Origin: Lomentospora prolificans
Taxonomy: Eukaryota > Ascomycota > Sordariomycetes > Microascales > Microascaceae
DNA length: 64,000 nucleotides
Direction of reading: 5' to 3'
NCBI GenBank assembly: GCA_029532625.1
Contig: JARFXM010000004.1
Span: forward strand, 4,278,001-4,342,000
The translations under genes and the position numbers were made by a program. The notes below the pieces were generated by a model that did not search any database, was not told the origin of the DNA, and saw only the letters and a list, made by a program, of their open reading frames with translations. Every line of letters starts with the position of its first letter. Position 1 is the first letter of the stretch. Positions 58,992 through 64,000 of this stretch are shown here, piece after piece.

Positions 58992-61900
58992 TTAATCAAC
59001 CCGGATGATGACCTTCCAATCCAAAGCACCCGCCTCTCTAATTGCACAAGCTAAGCAACCACGTCGTCGCCGGCTCACCAGCGCGTTCCACCCCTTTTCC
59101 GCGCAAATGGCCCTGGCGAGAATCTCCATGTCAGAGCCAAATTGCCTTCTTCTAGTCTCCATATACATCGCGCCTGCAGCGGGGCCAGCGTATCGACTCG
59201 CAAATTCGGCACCGAAGCTCGTAGATGATGAGTGTGATGATGTAGGTGGAGGAGGGCTAAGGATAGTGTCCATGGGGCTGATGTTATCACCGTTGGCGTC
59301 GATATCGGAGACCACGGGAGAAGTGGGGGTGGGATCGGTGGGAGCGTTCCTCGGGAAGTTGGTGATACAATCGACGATGAGAACGCTAGGCGGTTTGTTC
59401 TGCGCCGGTGTGAGGCTAGGCCTTCTTGCAGCCGGGGTGTTGTTGAGGAGAGCGTCTAGGGATTCCGACCTTCGCTTGAGGAGCTCAGAAAGGTGGATGA
59501 CGGTGTATGTGAAAAACTTATGGAGCGGATGGCCTGTTGATCTATCGTTAGAAGAGCGCAGATGGGTTATTAGTGACGGGACATACCTGAGACACTCGCG
59601 GCAGTTGAAATCTTGCCCGTGGAGACACCAGTTCCCGAGACATCGATCTGCTGAATAGTCGGGCTGGACGGTGACTTGACAAACTTAACGTACGGTGAAG
59701 GTGCGCAAGGATGGGCGGTGACGAAGTACACCTCTCTAGACAGGCTAAAGGTGAATTCGGTAGGGAAACTGTCTCCTTCCTTCCTAACCGCAAATGTCAT
59801 GGATGATGGATACGTCTGGATCTTGGGCGGGCCATTAACATCGAAAGGGAAGCTGTTGCCACTTTCCTCCGTCGGGGAGGGCGTGGTTTCAAGCGGATCG
59901 GTTGGCGGAGATAGATCTAGACTTTGGAAAGCAATGCTGACTGAAGGTGGGGAATCTATATAGTTGTCCTCTACAGGAATGATGAAGTCGGCTGGGAAGA
60001 CAAAGGCTGGATCTGCATTGCCTAGTACATCAGAGTCCTTCTCAACATTGTGCTTGTCCCACAAACGGGCCCTTCTGCCAGTCTTTTCTGGTTCTCCTAT
60101 TTGCTACGTTAGCATTTTGATGTTCTAATGTGACTCAATGGTTGTAATGATCGATTAAGCTTACCATCAATTTCATCCACTGCAACATTTACCCAGCCAT
60201 CAGAGAAGCCACGAGGGATCACATCACTTGAGATCCAGCCCATGCACTCCGCAGAGCCCCTTCCTGCAGCAAGCACCCTTCCAACGATGCAGGCAGTGCT
60301 CCAGAAGCTCTTCCCATGATACACAAACCCACCTACAAGGTTTGCAACTGGTCCAAGCGCTTGCATTGCGTCCTTATCGTTCTCCAGCAGCGTGGCCATG
60401 AGAAAGTGGCTGAGACAGTCGCCTGGGAGTACCAATCCTGAGATGTACGACTTAGAAAGCCACCCCTGCCGGTTTAGAGCAGCCTGTACCTTGCGTCGAC
60501 GTAACCGCAATGCCCTGGTCTTATGTTTCTGGAGCGATGAACTGGTCGATGGGCGCGGGGCGTCGTCAAGCGATGTCCGAGGCGTCCCGGCAACTGACGT
60601 GGAATCGTTCACTGTGCGTGCATTGTCCATAATTCGTGCCTCATAGGCATCGATGTCTGGCCATCGCAGCTTTCGCGCAAAGTGGATGAGGCCGTCAATC
60701 TGCCTCTCGCCATGCATACCTATTACGGTATAAGAGGTTAGTTTGCCATCTTGCTGGCTCTTGGTACGACGGTGGCTATGTAGATTCATTCGCTCCGTCA
60801 GGGCGGCGAGCCATCCGATTGGGTTGTGGTGACCCTTGGGAACCGCCAGGTCGGGTTCTTTCTTTATGACAGTGATGTTCTCAAGCCACACACGGGCCAG
60901 GATAAGGGACCATTTGACTGTGGTATTGGCATCCCTCTCAAATCGCCGTACGTCATCGGGGTGAATACTCTCGACGCCCAACTCTTCCCCTGCCGTAATG
61001 GCATCCAAACGTATTAGAAGCTCACACGCGAGGAGAATCTGGAGCAGCAACCAGAATCTCTCCTGGATGCATTCGCTCACGCTATCGGCGTCGGTGATGG
61101 ATGTGCCATCAGCGATTTCGTCGCCGCCATCAACGGTGCCCCAGAGAACCTGACCGAGCCTAATGCGCCACTCGAACCGAGAAAAGTCGAACCAGATATT
61201 CGGGGCTGCCAGAACTTTAATCAGGGCTTGAATCTGAACAACAAGGCTATACGGATCGCCGTGGTCGATGATGCGGTTAGGTGGATGCAAGATATGCAAG
61301 AACAGGTCGTTGTATAGTTCACTCGACCTGTCCCGACTTAATAGGCCGTCTTTGTACCTCTTGCCGTTCTTGATGAGCTGGTCAAGGACGAATTCCTCGC
61401 GCAAGAAACGCAGGCCATCCTTGGACGACACGAGTTTCTGGCGATGCTCAAGGATAATGTGCGACTTGCAGCCAAGACTGCCAAATCCGAACTGCTCCTC
61501 TTGCAAAGCATCGGAAACCGACAGCTCTAGAGCTGCCTGGTAGCCAATGGTGCCCTTCTCCAATCCCAGCATGCTGAGCATGTTAGGCCGTTCGCGACAT
61601 CGGGGATAAAAGTGGGCCCTGGCCTTATCGTGAGCTCCGTTCGAGTTGCGGCGAGCTCCTCGGGTGATGTGGGGCCAGGCAGTAGCACATCTCCAAGCGT
61701 GGTTCTCGATCTGCGTGTGGTCGGTAAGGTCTCGAATCGAGAGCTCTTCATCCCATGGGAAGGCGACAGAGGGATGAGGAGCCCCAGTGTTGTGCCCTTC
61801 AGAGCGGGCAAAGTACTGGGGGGCTCCGGAGAAGAGCCTCTCGATATCAGAATCGCTGAGGGTAGTCATGATTCGGTCCAATTTCAGGACAGGTTTAGGG

Positions 61901-63542
61901 GGAGGCCCATTCGCCTCTTCGCTACCCGGGGGAGGTGGTGAGGGTAGAGGTTTATTGGCATTGATGGGAGACTTGGGAGAAAGGGGGGTCTCGGGCGAGA
62001 CCTATTGTTAAAAAGGAAAAAAGAAAGGAATTGGTTAGCCGGGTATCCGGGGGTTACAATGGTTGGGGGTTGGGTGAATTGGGAAAGAGAAAGCCGGATA
62101 GGGGTCTGCTCGTGTGATGGGTGGGAGGAGCGTAGTTGCAGTGCTGCGATGTCTCGTGTGCCAGCGGGAACAGAGGAATTGGAGGTGTGGTTGGAAGGGA
62201 TTGGACGAAGAGGAGACGAGCAGAGGAAAGAGAGGGTCACCAGGGAAAGACTTGGAGCGAGGAGGGGCAAGCGGGAAGTATTCGCTGTAGAAATGTCGGG
62301 TTTGTGGCACTCGGGAGCTGCAGAATGTTGAGGATGCATCTCGGGGCTAATATATGTCTGGCGACATCACCAAGTCGAGTCGGGGAGCGGTCATTGTGAC
62401 AGACTGCCAAGGGGAGGGTGAGGTGAGGGGGAGGGAACTAATACGGAAGCAGCCCCGGGAAATTGATAATGTTATCGATAAAACGGTGGAGGGGACGAAG
62501 CTCGTGTGGAGGGGAACGTAACGGGGCGGTTGGGTTGCTGTGGCTTAATTTGGGGAGCAGGGAGGGCGAGTCACACTCGAGGAATTTGATAAGGTGAGCA
62601 TGATCAAGTTTTGACAAGAAAACGGATCGCTGGCTTGTTCCTAGATCTACTAAGATCCGACAGGGAGCGGGCGTGAAGCATTGATGGCACACATGGCAAT
62701 TGATCAATTTGGAGTCTAGTGGAAGTAGTGTGGATGGAAGTGGATCTGAAAGCCCGCGTGCAAACGGACGGTGAGGTATCCCAGCGTGCGGCGGCCGGGT
62801 CCGTCAAGAACTCTAATGGCGGGTAACGGCTACGCCTTGATGGCCTGATGACGAAAAGAGATCGGCAGAGACTTACAGCTCCTGTTCCTCGAGGTTTTTG
62901 CCGAGAATTTGCAAGCGGCGGTGATGGCGATGAATCAGCGGCGGCAAGTGCACCTGCCCTCGAGGGACTATTGTGCAGATTGGCGGAAACGGAGGAGTTG
63001 GAGGGTGGTGGTGTTTGCAACGGAGCTTTCGACGCTTTGCGGACCGTTGCCGCTCTCGATATTGTCGACGACGCCGGTGATCTCGGTTTGAGTGACGAAG
63101 TCCTACTCAGTAGGCTCTGGAAAAAGTCTCTCGTCGAGCCCCTGCGTGTAGGGTGGGCATTGTGGGGTGATTGTGACGGCGACTGCGCTGAAGATTGCCC
63201 CCGTAACTGGTCCTGTGGAGGTGGAGGGTGCTGCTGCTGTGCCTGCTGTTGTTGGCTAAGGTGGAGGGGCCCTGGAACGGGCGACTCAGTCTGAGCGCGG
63301 GCCTGTGGTGGGGGATCTGTGGCCTGAACAGCGGCCTGGGTGCCGCCGTAATCACTGATTACCCCGCCTGATGCGGCAAGGCCAGGCGGTGAAAGTGGCT
63401 GCTGCGGCTGCTGCACCTGGCCTATTCCTTCCGGGCTCGTTCTCGCTGATGTTGTCGTCTTGCCACTCGGGCTAAGCTCATCGGTCGATGTGTTTGACGG
63501 CCGCCCGAACGCTGCCCTCTTCAATAGTTTGAAGGGTGGCAT
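58992..63542 (-). CDS. Large uncharacterised fungal protein, 1,184 residues
   Basis: Four exons (minus): 63542-62877, 62001-60165, 60096-59587 and 59533-58992; all junctions close in frame. I recognise no catalytic domain. The N-terminal exon (MPPFKLLKRAAFGR...) is low-complexity: Ser/Pro/Gln-rich with SP sites and QQQ runs. After an 875-nt intron the frame continues VSPETPLSPKSPINANKPLP into KLDRIMTTLSDSDIERLFSG, so the protein does not begin at the internal Met. The central about 550 residues look globular and mostly helical, with a Lys/Arg-rich block (RALRLRRRKVQ). The third exon is Pro/Ser-rich with beta-like segments, and the last has TSPVVSDIDANGDN, DWKVIIRVD and a basic RRRRGCLACAIR. 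The 3' splice of the long intron has a GGCTAAC branch site and a polypyrimidine tract. Treating exon 1 as part of this gene is inference. Without it the start would be the ATG at 61869. Confidence 0.75.
62464..62481. promoter_or_regulatory. Three GATA-type sites in the long intron
   Basis: TGATAA at 62464 is followed by the palindrome TTATCGATAA at 62472-62481, which holds CGATAA on both strands. That gives three HGATAR matches in 18 bp inside the first intron of the 1,184-residue gene. If that exon join is wrong, this lies in its promoter. Confidence 0.35.
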
Positions 63543-64000
63543 CTGCAACTGCAACCGCGATCTGCACCCGGAAAGGGTCTAGCGAGGACGAGGAGTAAAC
63601 CAATTCCAACGTGGGACCCGGACACTGCGCGGTGTTGCCCTGTCTGCGTCTGCGTCTGCGTCTGCGACTGCGTTTGCGTTTGCGTCCGTCCCTGCGTGGG
63701 TATTCGTTATGTTTCGTAGACCCTAGAACAATGCTTCTGCTGCGAGTCTGTTGTACGGTTCCAATTGTGATCTCTTTTCCTCTTCTTTTCTTTTCCCTTT
63801 TCCAACCTATCCTTCCCTCCGTCGGACCCCGTGGCCAACTATGTTGGGATTGATGAGCCTCTGCCACTGTCGTGTGCTGCTACACACGGCAAGCGCATCC
63901 AATCCGTACCCGAGATAGTGTGATTAGAACCACACTACACCAGGGACTACGAGGGGAAACAAGAAACCGTAGCAGCCACACCGTTTCCCTTTTGTCGCTA
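63543..64000. other. Upstream region of the last gene
   Basis: No gene seen before the window ends. It holds the hexamer repeat (63643-63692) and a CT-rich tract, presumably the leader and promoter of the minus-strand gene. Confidence 0.5.
63643..63692. repeat. Hexanucleotide repeat (TCTGCG)n
   Basis: About eight TCTGCG-like units, exact at first (63643-63666) and then with TTTGCG variants, ending about 100 bp upstream of the last gene's start codon. On the transcript strand it reads CGCAGA. It could vary in length and affect the leader. Confidence 0.85.

Overview
The window looks like nuclear DNA of a filamentous ascomycete (Pezizomycotina, most likely a Sordariomycete; the genus cannot be fixed from sequence alone). 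The signs are short introns (mostly 58-206 nt) with GTAAGT-like donors, CTAAC branch sites and CAG/TAG acceptors, a GC bias at third codon positions, an AreA/NIT2 nitrogen regulator with the DUF1752 N-terminus, a SIN/MEN-type Dbf2 kinase and fungal cell-wall proteins. I support 17 protein genes, rebuilt by hand from reading frames and splice signals, and one weak candidate. I recognised no tRNA, rRNA, CRISPR array or transposon gene.

Layout, left to right. 1-3.5 kb: no gene. 3.5-10.9 kb (all +): glutamate decarboxylase, a Gly/Ser-rich single-pass membrane protein, a DHA1-type MFS transporter. 12.0-17.8 kb: phosphopantothenate-cysteine ligase (+) convergent with an SLC33A1-type acetyl-CoA transporter (-), which diverges from a CENP-O/Mcm21 kinetochore gene (+). 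20-25.6 kb: a weak small membrane ORF, a His/Asp-rich GPI-type wall protein (-), Yae1 (-). 26.8-33.2 kb: monocarboxylate-type MFS transporter (-), WBP11-like splicing factor (-), Dbf2 kinase (+). 33.8-36 kb: an uncharacterised 637-residue protein with Cys/His-rich N-terminus (-). 38.9-41 kb: CFEM-like wall protein (+) and ribosomal protein S30 (+, five exons). 42.8-45.9 kb: areA/nit-2 (-). 45.9-56.3 kb: a 10.4-kb stretch without a supportable gene, carrying a dense cluster of AGATAA (GATA-factor) sites. 56.3-64 kb: a secreted CREG-like protein (+) and a 1,184-residue uncharacterised fungal protein (-), whose N-terminal exon lies beyond an unusually long intron.

Most neighbours are unrelated housekeeping genes. 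Two links stand out. The CoA-biosynthesis enzyme and the acetyl-CoA transporter sit tail to tail. The GATA regulator gene is followed upstream by a very long non-coding region with a cluster of its own class of binding site. A 10-bp palindrome, GCCAGCTGGC, recurs in the intergenic DNA far above chance. Exon borders and starts are inferences from reading frames; no transcript data were available.
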